57,286 bases of DNA from Pseudomonadota bacterium (lineage in GTDB: Bacteria > Pseudomonadota > Gammaproteobacteria > UBA5335), in contig PKDC01000046.1 in the NCBI GenBank assembly GCA_002862435.1, positions 1 through 57,286 of the forward strand. The letters run 5' to 3'. Below are positions 48,396 through 55,956 of this stretch, piece after piece. Position 1 is the first letter of the stretch. The number at the start of each line of letters is the position of its first letter. The notes below the pieces were generated by a model that searched no databases, had not been told where the DNA came from, and was given only the letters and a program-made list of their open reading frames with translations. A program made the translations under genes and the position numbers.

Positions 48396-50038
48396 GGCCG
48401 GTGGGAAGCTTTCGATTCTGGGCCCTCGGACTGCTGGTCCTCGCGTTCACGCTCCTCTGCGGCTGTTCGGATTCGTCCAATCCCAGCGAGCACCAGGGGC
48501 CGCTGGTGGAAAACGGCCTCACGATGCTGCGCAAGGCCAACGGCACCGAACCCCAGACGCTCGATCCGCACCGCGCCGAGGATGTTTCCTCGGCCAACAT
48601 CTTGCGCGATCTCTACGAGGGGCTGGCCCTCACTGGACCGGATGGCGGGCCCAAACCGGGGGCAGCCGAGTCCTGGACGATGAGCGAAGACGGCCTGCGC
48701 TATGTCTTCCACCTGCGCCCGACCGCTCGCTGGTCCAACGGCGATCCGGTGGTGGCGGCGGATTTTGTCGCCGGCATGCGCCGCACCGTAGACCCAGCCA
48801 CCGGCTCCAACTACGGCATGATCCTCGCCCCCATCGCTCAGGCCGAGGCCATCCTGGCGGGGCAGGCCAAACCGGACACCCTGGGCGTGAGCGCGATCGA
48901 CGACCACACCCTGGAAATCCGTCTCAAGGCCCCCACGCCCTATTTTCTGAGCCTCCTCACCCATTCCACCACCTACCCCATCCACCGGCCCTCGCTGGCG
49001 GCCCATGGTGACCGCTTCACGCGGCCGGGCAATCTGGTGACCAATGGCGCCTACCAACTGACTGAGGCGGTCGTGCAATCCCACATCACCCTGAGCCGCA
49101 ACCCCTATTACTGGGACAATGCCCATACCCGCATCGACAAGGTGCGCTACTCGGCCATCGAGGACGCTTCCAGCGAATTCAAGCGCTACCGCGCCGGGGA
49201 GGTGGACTGGGGCGGCGTGCCGACCGCCAACTTCCGCTGGGCCAAGGAACATCTGGGCGATGAACTGCGCATCCACCCCTATTTGGGCGTGTTTTACTTC
49301 GGACTGAATATCACCCGGCCGCCGTTCCAGAACGCTCCTGCCCTGCGCCGGGCGCTGAATTTAGCCGTCGACCGGGAAATCCTCACCGAGAAAATCACCG
49401 GCGGCGGCGAGATTCCGGCCTATGGCTGGGTGCCGCCGGGGCTGCCGGGTTATCAGCCGGCGCCCCCGGACTATGCCGGCTGGACCCGGGAGGCACGCTT
49501 CGCGGAAGCCAAGCGACTCTATGCCGAGGCAGGGTATTCAGCCGAGCGACCCTTGAAGATCGAGATCCGTTACAACACCCAGGAAGACAATCGCAAGATC
49601 GCTGTCGCCGTGGCCCAGATGTGGAAGCAGGTGCTGGGCGTGCAAACCACGCTGTTCAACGAGGAATGGAAGGTTTTCCTGCAAAACCGCAAGCAGAAAA
49701 AAGTCACACAGGTGTTTCGCAGCGGCTGGATCGGTGACTATGCCGATCCCTATACCTTCCTGGAACTGCTGCACTCCCAGCACGGCATCAACGATTCCGG
49801 CTACGCCAATCCCGCCTATGACGCCCTGCTCGCACGCATCAGCGTCCTCCCCGGTGGCCCGGAGCGCAATGCCCTGATGCGCCAGGCCGAGGCCATGATG
49901 CTGGCCGATGATCCGGTGATTCCGTTGTTCTTCTACGTCAGCAAGACCCTGATCAAGCCATGGGTCAAGGGCTACCAGCCCAACATCATGAACCAGCACT
50001 ACACCAAGGACTTGTGGATCGAGACGGGTAATCGCTGA
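48392..50038 (+). CDS. Oligopeptide ABC transporter substrate-binding lipoprotein (OppA type)
   Basis: 548 residues. A signal peptide with lipobox-like LCGC (Cys25) would anchor it in the membrane. The mature part is an SBP family 5 protein: [33 protein letters not shown], the signature [22 protein letters not shown], and GFxx-type [19 protein letters not shown] near the end, matching OppA/MppA. It should bind peptides, possibly murein tripeptide. No permease or ATPase genes are adjacent, so it either shares a remote transporter or has a different role. Overlaps mnmG by 4 nt. Confidence 0.92.
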   Translation: MRPVGSFRFWALGLLVLAFTLLCGCSDSSNPSEHQGPLVENGLTMLRKANGTEPQTLDPHRAEDVSSANILRDLYEGLALTGPDGGPKPGAAESWTMSEDGLRYVFHLRPTARWSNGDPVVAADFVAGMRRTVDPATGSNYGMILAPIAQAEAILAGQAKPDTLGVSAIDDHTLEIRLKAPTPYFLSLLTHSTTYPIHRPSLAAHGDRFTRPGNLVTNGAYQLTEAVVQSHITLSRNPYYWDNAHTRIDKVRYSAIEDASSEFKRYRAGEVDWGGVPTANFRWAKEHLGDELRIHPYLGVFYFGLNITRPPFQNAPALRRALNLAVDREILTEKITGGGEIPAYGWVPPGLPGYQPAPPDYAGWTREARFAEAKRLYAEAGYSAERPLKIEIRYNTQEDNRKIAVAVAQMWKQVLGVQTTLFNEEWKVFLQNRKQKKVTQVFRSGWIGDYADPYTFLELLHSQHGINDSGYANPAYDALLARISVLPGGPERNALMRQAEAMMLADDPVIPLFFYVSKTLIKPWVKGYQPNIMNQHYTKDLWIETGNR

Positions 50039-50050
50039 AGCCGCTTGCGC

Positions 50051-50710
50051 TTAATCGGGGCGCGGCTCGGCGATCAGGATCAAAGACAGCGGGAGGCCGC
50101 CGGCTGGATCCACTGGCGCCATCTGATGAATCAGGCGCCAGCCCGAATCCAGGAGCAGCCGCCCCCAACCTGCTATCGAATGAAAATACCAAGGCATGAC
50201 AGCAAGAAACGCAGCGCCGAAGCCGGCAAATCGCTCCTCTCGCCACCCCGCCTCGCCCGCCACCCGATCCGGATGCACGGTCTGGATGATGAGCCGGCCT
50301 ACCGGGCAGACCGCTTGGCGCACGGCTCGCAGGATCGGGCTCGGATCGGCTTCAAACAGGGCGAAATTGAACACCACCCCATCGAATTGGCCCAGCCGCA
50401 GCGGATCGGTCACCAGTTCATCGTAGCGCAGCACCTCAAAGCGCCCTGCGCCGGCCGCCCGCGCGGCGCCAATCAGGGGCACCGTCGCATCGACGCCCAC
50501 GGCCTCTATGCCGTCATCGTGCAAGGCCCGGCAAAGCCAGCCTTCGCCGCAACCGACATCCAGAACCCGACGCGGCGCGCCCGCTTTTATCGCGTCCAGT
50601 ACTGCCGCATTGGTGACGCGGCGGCTGTCGATGCGCTGCTCCCGCACAGCCGCCAACCAAGCGTCTGCATTGGCCTGCCAACTCGACAAGATTGCCTTCG
50701 AATCCGCCAT
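50051..50710 (-). CDS. Class I SAM-dependent methyltransferase
   Basis: 219 residues. SAM motif I VLDVGCGEGW (about residues 49-58), followed by GIEAVGVDATVPLIGAAR and the motif IV-like QFDGVVFNFALFE, then the conserved late block PWYFHSIAGWGRLLLDSGW. The substrate is unknown; the family includes UbiE/COQ5-like and small-molecule methyltransferases. I start at MADSKAILSS (50710), since the 36 codons upstream overlap the sulfotransferase gene. It ends 12 bp from the convergent lipoprotein gene and lies downstream of the sulfotransferase. Confidence 0.9.
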   Translation of the reverse strand: MADSKAILSSWQANADAWLAAVREQRIDSRRVTNAAVLDAIKAGAPRRVLDVGCGEGWLCRALHDDGIEAVGVDATVPLIGAARAAGAGRFEVLRYDELVTDPLRLGQFDGVVFNFALFEADPSPILRAVRQAVCPVGRLIIQTVHPDRVAGEAGWREERFAGFGAAFLAVMPWYFHSIAGWGRLLLDSGWRLIHQMAPVDPAGGLPLSLILIAEPRPD

Positions 50711-50778
50711 CCGTTCACAACTCCGGCCGTTTCCCAATGTGGAAAAAGAGCGATCGCGTTGGGCCGGAAGTCGGGTGC

Positions 50779-51687
50779 TTAGCTCTCGCGCTCGCCCGTG
50801 GCCAGCCAATGGGCGCACGCCGGCCCCAATTCGCGTTGGGCACGCGCTTCGTATTCCGCCACTTCAGCGGCGGTCAGGGTATCCGTCCACCGTCCATTGG
50901 TGCCCTTGTTGATGAAGACCTCGGCGCCGCCATCCCAGAACACACCGCCCAGTGGCGCGCTTTTCGCGGCGTTCTTTTTCATCCAGTCAAAAGTGCAGTG
51001 CTCGACGGTGTCATTCCAGCGCGACTCATCGATGGAAACATCGAGAAAACCAGCGATTCGGCGCATCTGCCCCGGCAAATCGCGTTTGAGATCGTTGAAA
51101 TGAACCATCAGGAGATTCGGTAGGGCGCGGAACTGCCACCAACTGCGAACGCTTTCCCAGTAAGGCCAAAAGGGATGCCCATCCTGATCCATCCAGTCAC
51201 GCCAATACTGGCGGATATTGGCGGGTGGCGGCACGATCGGTGGCCCCACCCGACCCGGGCTGTCATTCAGCGCGTTATACCAATCCTGGTTGGCGTTGGC
51301 ATGATGGTTATACATGCTCCAGATCACATCCCGACCATCGCGCCCGATGTAGATGTATTTCGCCCTGGATGAATAAACCAGCGCATCAACCGGAAGATGG
51401 GTTTTCAACACGCGGCGATGGGTTTGCGCCTCGACTTCAGGCAGCTTCACCGCCTTGGGCGGAACCCGCAAGTCCAGCCAGGGGGAAATTTCCGCGACGG
51501 CAACATCCGGATCACCGCCGAAGAGCAATTGCGTGACGATTTGTTGTGTCCAGGTGGTACCCGATTTGCCATAGGTGGCCACGATGACGTCGTCATCCCG
51601 AAACTGAAAGTCGTTCCAGATCGTCGAATCGAAGTGATGATTGTGCAATTCCCGCGACTTGACGGGCCATGAAACCTGACTGGACAT
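50779..51687 (-). CDS. PAPS-dependent sulfotransferase (SULT1-like)
   Basis: 302 residues. Cytosolic-type sulfotransferase fold: 5'-phosphosulfate loop TYGKSGTTWTQQ (residues 38-49), probable catalytic His97 in LKTHLPVD, 3'-phosphate site around YIGRDGRDVIWSMYNH, the FNDLKRDLPGQMRRIAGFLD helix and the closing FINKGTNGRWTDTLT (the KGxxGxW motif). It would transfer sulfate from PAPS to an unknown alcohol, phenol or amine. Strong ribosome site GGGGGAG 5 nt before the ATG. Bacterial members are sporadic; transfer is possible but I see no flanking mobile element. Confidence 0.92.
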   Translation of the reverse strand: MSSQVSWPVKSRELHNHHFDSTIWNDFQFRDDDVIVATYGKSGTTWTQQIVTQLLFGGDPDVAVAEISPWLDLRVPPKAVKLPEVEAQTHRRVLKTHLPVDALVYSSRAKYIYIGRDGRDVIWSMYNHHANANQDWYNALNDSPGRVGPPIVPPPANIRQYWRDWMDQDGHPFWPYWESVRSWWQFRALPNLLMVHFNDLKRDLPGQMRRIAGFLDVSIDESRWNDTVEHCTFDWMKKNAAKSAPLGGVFWDGGAEVFINKGTNGRWTDTLTAAEVAEYEARAQRELGPACAHWLATGERES

Positions 51688-51932
51688 GATGACTCCCCCT
51701 TAATCCAGAGACGGCGCGAACAAAATAAGCCTTTTTGAATCAGGGAGCCAAGGCCCACAGCAGGCGTCAATACGCCCCCAAAGGCAGGGCGGATTAACGT
51801 TCCGCGCCTGCGCTCTAAATCCCTGGCATTCCGGCTTTTGCTGAATTTTCCGGCGGCAATGGGATAATCAAGCGGTGCGGCATCGGCTCAAGCCACATAC
51901 GCCCGTCAACCTGGCCCCTCCTGGAGTCTGAC

Positions 51933-52439
51933 ATGCTGGAAATCCGCGTGCGCCTGGCGCCCGAACCACAAATGGACGCCGCCCCGGATGCGTTGGCGCT
52001 CACGCTGCCCTTCGATGCGCGCCAGCGCAGCCGGCAACGGGTGCGCCTGGACGACGGCAGCGAGCGGGCGCTGCTCTTGCCACGCGGTACCGTGCTGCGC
52101 GACGGCGACTGGCTGCGGGATGAAGCGGGCCAGATCATCCGCGTGCGGGCGGCGGATGAGACCGTATCCACCGCCCGATCGCAAGATCCCCGGTTGCTGG
52201 CGCGGATCTGTTATCACTTGGGCAACCGCCATGTGCCGCTGCAGATCGGCGCGGACTGGCTGCGCTACCGGCATGATCATGTACTGGACGGCATGGTGGC
52301 CGCGTTGGGGCTGCCGGTGGCGTGTGAACAGGCGCCGTTCGAGCCGGAAAGCGGCGCTTACTTTGGCGGTGGACATGCCCACGCAACCCATACGCATGAC
52401 CCCGAATCCCTGCCCGGATCGCCCCGCGATGCCCCTTGA
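51933..52439 (+). CDS. ureE: Urease accessory protein UreE
   Basis: 168 residues. Nickel-binding metallochaperone for urease assembly. N-terminal beta domain (LTLPFDARQRSRQRVRLDDG..ALLLPRGTVLRDGD), the central LARICYHLGNRHVPLQI with the conserved His, VLDGMVAALGL, and a His-containing tail (GGGHAHATHTHD) that binds nickel. GGAG lies 8 nt before the ATG, and a TTGCTG...GATAAT promoter-like pair lies at 51838-51868. Overlaps ureF by 11 nt. No urease structural gene is in the window. Confidence 0.95.
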   Translation: MLEIRVRLAPEPQMDAAPDALALTLPFDARQRSRQRVRLDDGSERALLLPRGTVLRDGDWLRDEAGQIIRVRAADETVSTARSQDPRLLARICYHLGNRHVPLQIGADWLRYRHDHVLDGMVAALGLPVACEQAPFEPESGAYFGGGHAHATHTHDPESLPGSPRDAP

Positions 52440-53121
52440 AACGGACGAGCTCGGCCTGCTGCGCCTGTTGCAATTGACCAGCCCCAGCCTGCCGATTGGC
52501 GCCTTTGCCTGGTCGCAGGGGCTGGAGGCGGCGGTGCAGGCGAGCTGGATCGGCAACGAAGCCCAGGCGACGGATTGGCTCACGGCCGTTCTGGATCACG
52601 CGCTCGCCCGATCGGACGTGCCTGTACTGCTGCGTCTGCATGAGGCCATAGCGACGCAACATATTGATGTTGCCGCGCAATGGAATCGCTGGTTGCTGGC
52701 TTGCCGCGAAACCCGCGAACTGCTGCAGGAAGACACCCACATCGGCGCTGCCCTGCTGCGACTGCTGCTCGATCTGGACGCGCCGGTTGCACAGCGCTGG
52801 CAGGCGGCCCAAGGCGGAAAGCCGCTCAGTTACGCCGCAGCCTTCGCGCTGGCGACGGTGCATGCGGACTTACCGGCGCGCATGGCCGCCCTGGGTTACC
52901 TGTGGGCCTGGAGCGAGAATCAGGCCACCGCCCTCATCAAGCTCGGTGTGCTGGGCCAGACCGGCGCACAACGCCTCCTCAACAAGCTGCACCCAGCGAT
53001 CCGCACAGCGCTGGACTTGGGCTTGAGCCTGGAAGATGACGAGCTTGGCATGGCCTTGCCGGGATTGGCGCTGGCCAGCGCCCACCACGAGATCCAACAC
53101 AGCCGGCTGTTCCGCTCCTAG
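52429..53121 (+). CDS. ureF: Urease accessory protein UreF
   Basis: 230 residues, all-alpha GTPase-regulating component of the UreFGH(D) complex. Family motifs LLRLLQLTSPSLPIGAFAWSQGLEAAV at the N-terminus, ACRETRELLQEDTHIG, and the end ALASAHHEIQHSRLFRS. I start at the ATG at 52429 (MPLETDELGL), overlapping the ureE end; an ATG at 52396 would add eleven residues. ureG, normally next, is absent: the next 190 bp hold no GTPase sequence. Confidence 0.95.
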   Translation: MPLETDELGLLRLLQLTSPSLPIGAFAWSQGLEAAVQASWIGNEAQATDWLTAVLDHALARSDVPVLLRLHEAIATQHIDVAAQWNRWLLACRETRELLQEDTHIGAALLRLLLDLDAPVAQRWQAAQGGKPLSYAAAFALATVHADLPARMAALGYLWAWSENQATALIKLGVLGQTGAQRLLNKLHPAIRTALDLGLSLEDDELGMALPGLALASAHHEIQHSRLFRS

Positions 53122-53318
53122 CGGGCGCTGAGCCAGCCATTTGGCCTCGCGACAAGCCCACGACCGTGGTCCAACTGCCATGCATGGCTTGCGTCTGCGC
53201 TGAACTCAAGCTGCCGAGTCTCGTTGCAGCCCCGATCCCCCCAACGGTTCAGCGCTGCTGGACCGCCATCTTTGCAGGAGGCGGAAAAATGCGCGACTGA
53301 CGCCCTGCGCCGAATCAT
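53118..53318 (-). CDS. Doubtful small ORF (66 aa)
   Basis: Its ATG overlaps the stop of the 98-residue gene (ATGA, 53315-53318), which favours translation, and the translation has a protein-like stretch (RWGDRGCNETRQLEFSADAS). Against it, third-position GC is clearly lower than in neighbours by my count, and I recognise no family. It may be a small real gene or the remnant of one. Confidence 0.28.
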   Translation of the reverse strand: MIRRRASVAHFSASCKDGGPAALNRWGDRGCNETRQLEFSADASHAWQLDHGRGLVARPNGWLSAR

Positions 53319-53611
53319 CCATCGGACGCTTCCACGCCGGGCTTCAAGACCTGCTCGATGCGAAGGCGGGCCTCATCGTTGACCAGGATAGCACGCAGCG
53401 CGCCGGGATAGAGCCGCCCGGCTGCCCTCACGGCGGTAAAAGCGGGGCCATCGCAGACTGGATGCAACACATGGAAATCAATGCCTTCCCGCAACGGCAA
53501 GGATTTGAAGGCCCGGAAAGCGCTCCCCTTGGGTTGCCCCAAGGCCGCATCGATTTCCCGCAGGCTGTGGGCCAGGGCAAGATTCAGGGGGAAGCCGGCC
53601 GAGGCATCCAT
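53315..53611 (-). CDS. Hypothetical protein, 98 aa
   Basis: No family recognised with confidence. The translation looks coherent: NLALAHSLREIDAALGQPKGSAFRAFK, GIDFHVLHPVCDGPAFTAVRAAGRLYPGALRAILVNDEARLRIEQVL. That could be a small alpha/beta domain. No clear ribosome site precedes the only ATG (53611), 22 bp downstream of the DUF3617 gene on the same strand, so it could be translated by coupling. Confidence 0.58.
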   Translation of the reverse strand: MDASAGFPLNLALAHSLREIDAALGQPKGSAFRAFKSLPLREGIDFHVLHPVCDGPAFTAVRAAGRLYPGALRAILVNDEARLRIEQVLKPGVEASDG

Positions 53612-53633
53612 CCGTAAGGGGCGAACTCAGGCG

Positions 53634-54146
53634 TCAGCGGCCCGCCGTGCCACCCAACTCCTTCGCCATCCGCTCCAGTTGATCCATGTCCATTTGGCCA
53701 ACGCCGGGAATATCGATGGTGTTCCTGGCTTGGGTCGGACAGGCCCCCAGCCATTGCCCGGCGATCAGGGTAGTGCCTGTCACCTGGCCATTTTCCAGCG
53801 TTTCAAGCTGCGATTCGAAAGCGTTTTCGCTCAACCGGCGGCCCTGACCGCGCACGTGAACCTGTTGACCTGGATCGTCACAAACATATTCAAAGCGCAT
53901 TTCCTGACCCTTGGTGTGCTGTGAGAGCGCCTTGCACTCCTTGGGGATCTCGGGACTGGCGAGCGTTTTCTCGGCCTGGGCGGCGGTTTCCTCATCCACG
54001 CAGGTGCGGATGACCGGCATGGCCTTGCCGTTGTGTTGGGTTTTCATTTCCCACTGGCCGGGTTTGGTGGCAAACGGGGAGACTTCGGCGGCGCCAGCCG
54101 GCAGGGCCATGAAGCCAGTCAGGACAAGCAAGCACAAAGGGCGCAT
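53634..54146 (-). CDS. DUF3617 domain protein, periplasmic
   Basis: 170 residues. A signal peptide (MRPLCLLVLTGFMALPAGAAE) precedes the DUF3617 core: KPGQWEMKTQHNGKAMPVIRTCVDEETAAQAEK, CKALSQHTKGQEMRFEYVCDD and a conserved Cys pattern (four Cys, probably two disulfides). Role unknown; family members are small periplasmic proteins of proteobacteria. I start at 54146, giving a proper signal peptide; 15 further codons are open upstream. Followed by the 98-residue gene. Confidence 0.88.
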   Translation of the reverse strand: MRPLCLLVLTGFMALPAGAAEVSPFATKPGQWEMKTQHNGKAMPVIRTCVDEETAAQAEKTLASPEIPKECKALSQHTKGQEMRFEYVCDDPGQQVHVRGQGRRLSENAFESQLETLENGQVTGTTLIAGQWLGACPTQARNTIDIPGVGQMDMDQLERMAKELGGTAGR

Positions 54147-54245
54147 GGCGCAAAACTCCGGGTAGATCGAGGGCTTTGAGAACGCGGACATTCTGGCTCA
54201 ATCAGCTGAGGACGACCAGCGGGAATAGCTCTGGTTGGGGGCGAT

Positions 54246-55388
54246 TCAGGAGGGGACGGCAGCGCGGCGCGCGGGATCGTTGGAGGGCGGCGGCTCCATG
54301 CGAACGCAATTACGCCCGGCTCCCTTGGCGCGATAAAGCGCTCGATCGGCCCGGCCAAGCGCGGTTTCGATGGACTCGCCGGGGGCGTATTCGGTGACGC
54401 CGATGGAGGCGGTGACTGGAAGCTTATGAGGCATGTGTTCGGCGCTATTGCGCTCAATCTGTTGCCGCAACCGTTCCGCGGTCTCCACCGCGCCCATCAG
54501 CGTCGTCTCACTCAGCAGCACCAGGAACTCCTCGCCGCCGTAGCGGCCCAGGATATCCCCCACCCGCACCTGCTCGTGCAGAATCTCAGCAACCACCCGC
54601 AGCGCCTGATCACCCGCCAGATGGCCATGGTTGTCGTTGATGCGCTTGAAATAATCCAGATCCAGCATGCACACGCTGAAACGATACTGGCCCCGATCCG
54701 CGATGGCCTTCTGGTGCATCAAAAGGTCCATGAGATGGCGCCGATTGAAGATCTGGGTCAGATCGTCGCGGATGGAAATCTGGCGAATCTGTTCCAGTGC
54801 CTGTTCGAGGCGGCGATTGCCCTCGACCAGCCGCCGCCGCAGCGTACTGATGTGTCCCCCCAATACCGCGAACCAGGGCAACAGCCCGCTGATCACAGCC
54901 AACTGGGCGAACAGGTCGAGGAAGGAAACCGTCTCGGGGTGGCGCAGCTTGAGCAACACCGCCATGAGCGTGAAGCAGGCGACGGTATAGGCGCTTATCC
55001 CGAGCAACTGGCGGGTGTTGAGATGGAACAGACCGAAGGTCATGACCGCCAGGTAGAAAATCGACAGCAGGCCGCGATAGGGGCCGGCGAAATAAATCAG
55101 GTAGGTAATGAGCGCGATGCCGAACGCCATCTGTGGAATGGTCAGGCTGGGATCACGGAAGCGCAGGTTCGCGCCAGTGCGCAACAGGACGTAAAAACCG
55201 AGATTGGCGACCACCACCAGGGCCACGAAAACGGCTGCCACCGCCGGCGTCAGCGGGATTTCACCGCTCCCCAACACGCTCACCGCCAGCAGCAACACGC
55301 CGCCAACGAGATAGGAAACGGCGGCCAGCGAAAAACGCTGGATACGCAGAGTCTGGGCTTTTTGTTCGGCCGGATCGTTCGGGGTCAT
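54246..55388 (-). CDS. Membrane-bound GGDEF diguanylate cyclase
   Basis: 380 residues. Six N-terminal transmembrane helices (about residues 18-185), a short coiled coil (RRRLVEGNRRLEQALEQIRQIS), then a GGDEF domain with RDDLTQIFNRRHLMD, LDLDYFKRINDNHGH, the active-site GGEEF and the inhibitory I-site RVGD exactly five residues before it. It should make c-di-GMP with product inhibition. The membrane part is a possible sensor of unknown ligand. Start ATG 55388 follows GGAGG by 11 nt; ATG 55406 is an alternative. Confidence 0.94.
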   Translation of the reverse strand: MTPNDPAEQKAQTLRIQRFSLAAVSYLVGGVLLLAVSVLGSGEIPLTPAVAAVFVALVVVANLGFYVLLRTGANLRFRDPSLTIPQMAFGIALITYLIYFAGPYRGLLSIFYLAVMTFGLFHLNTRQLLGISAYTVACFTLMAVLLKLRHPETVSFLDLFAQLAVISGLLPWFAVLGGHISTLRRRLVEGNRRLEQALEQIRQISIRDDLTQIFNRRHLMDLLMHQKAIADRGQYRFSVCMLDLDYFKRINDNHGHLAGDQALRVVAEILHEQVRVGDILGRYGGEEFLVLLSETTLMGAVETAERLRQQIERNSAEHMPHKLPVTASIGVTEYAPGESIETALGRADRALYRAKGAGRNCVRMEPPPSNDPARRAAVPS

Positions 55389-55482
55389 GACAAGCGCCGC
55401 CTCCATGCGACACCGAGGACGGCAACAGCCGGGAAAATTCCTGTGCTAACTTTAGCATCAGATTCCCCCGATCGCCCAATGG

Positions 55483-55953
55483 ATGCATGCCATGATCGCC
55501 TTTGAACTCAACAGTGAGCCGGTCGAAGTGGCCGCAGATCCTCAGATGCCGCTACTCTGGGCCTTGCGCGAAAACCTGGGGTTCACCGGCACCAAGTTCG
55601 GCTGCGGTATGGCCCTGTGCGGCGCCTGTACCGTACATCTGAACGGCGCGCCGATTCGATCCTGTGTCACACCCGTTGTAGCCGTTGCAGGGCAACGAAT
55701 CACCACCATTGAAGGACTGGCCGGAAACACACTGCATCCTGTCCAGCGCGCCTGGCTGGAACTGGATGTGCCACAGTGCGGATATTGCCAATCGGGGCAG
55801 ATCATGTCGGCTGCCGCGCTCCTGGCGGGCCATTCCAATCCCACTGATGCCGACATTGACAGCGCCATGGCCGGCAACATTTGCCGCTGCGGCACTTATG
55901 ATCGCATCCGCCAGGCCATCCACCGCGCCGCTGCGTTGATGCGGGAGGGCTGA
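55483..55953 (+). CDS. iorA: Isoquinoline 1-oxidoreductase-type [2Fe-2S] subunit
   Basis: 156 residues, small subunit of a xanthine-oxidase-family molybdenum hydroxylase. The plant-type ferredoxin cluster uses Cys41, Cys46, Cys49 and Cys61; the second cluster uses Cys99, Cys102 (QCGYCQSGQ), Cys134 and Cys136 (ICRCGTYDR). It passes electrons from the molybdenum subunit. An internal ATG at 55492 may be the true start. Three bases separate it from the next gene. The real substrate may be an aldehyde or heterocycle; 'isoquinoline' is only the family label. Confidence 0.92.
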   Translation: MHAMIAFELNSEPVEVAADPQMPLLWALRENLGFTGTKFGCGMALCGACTVHLNGAPIRSCVTPVVAVAGQRITTIEGLAGNTLHPVQRAWLELDVPQCGYCQSGQIMSAAALLAGHSNPTDADIDSAMAGNICRCGTYDRIRQAIHRAAALMREG

Positions 55954-55956
55954 TCG

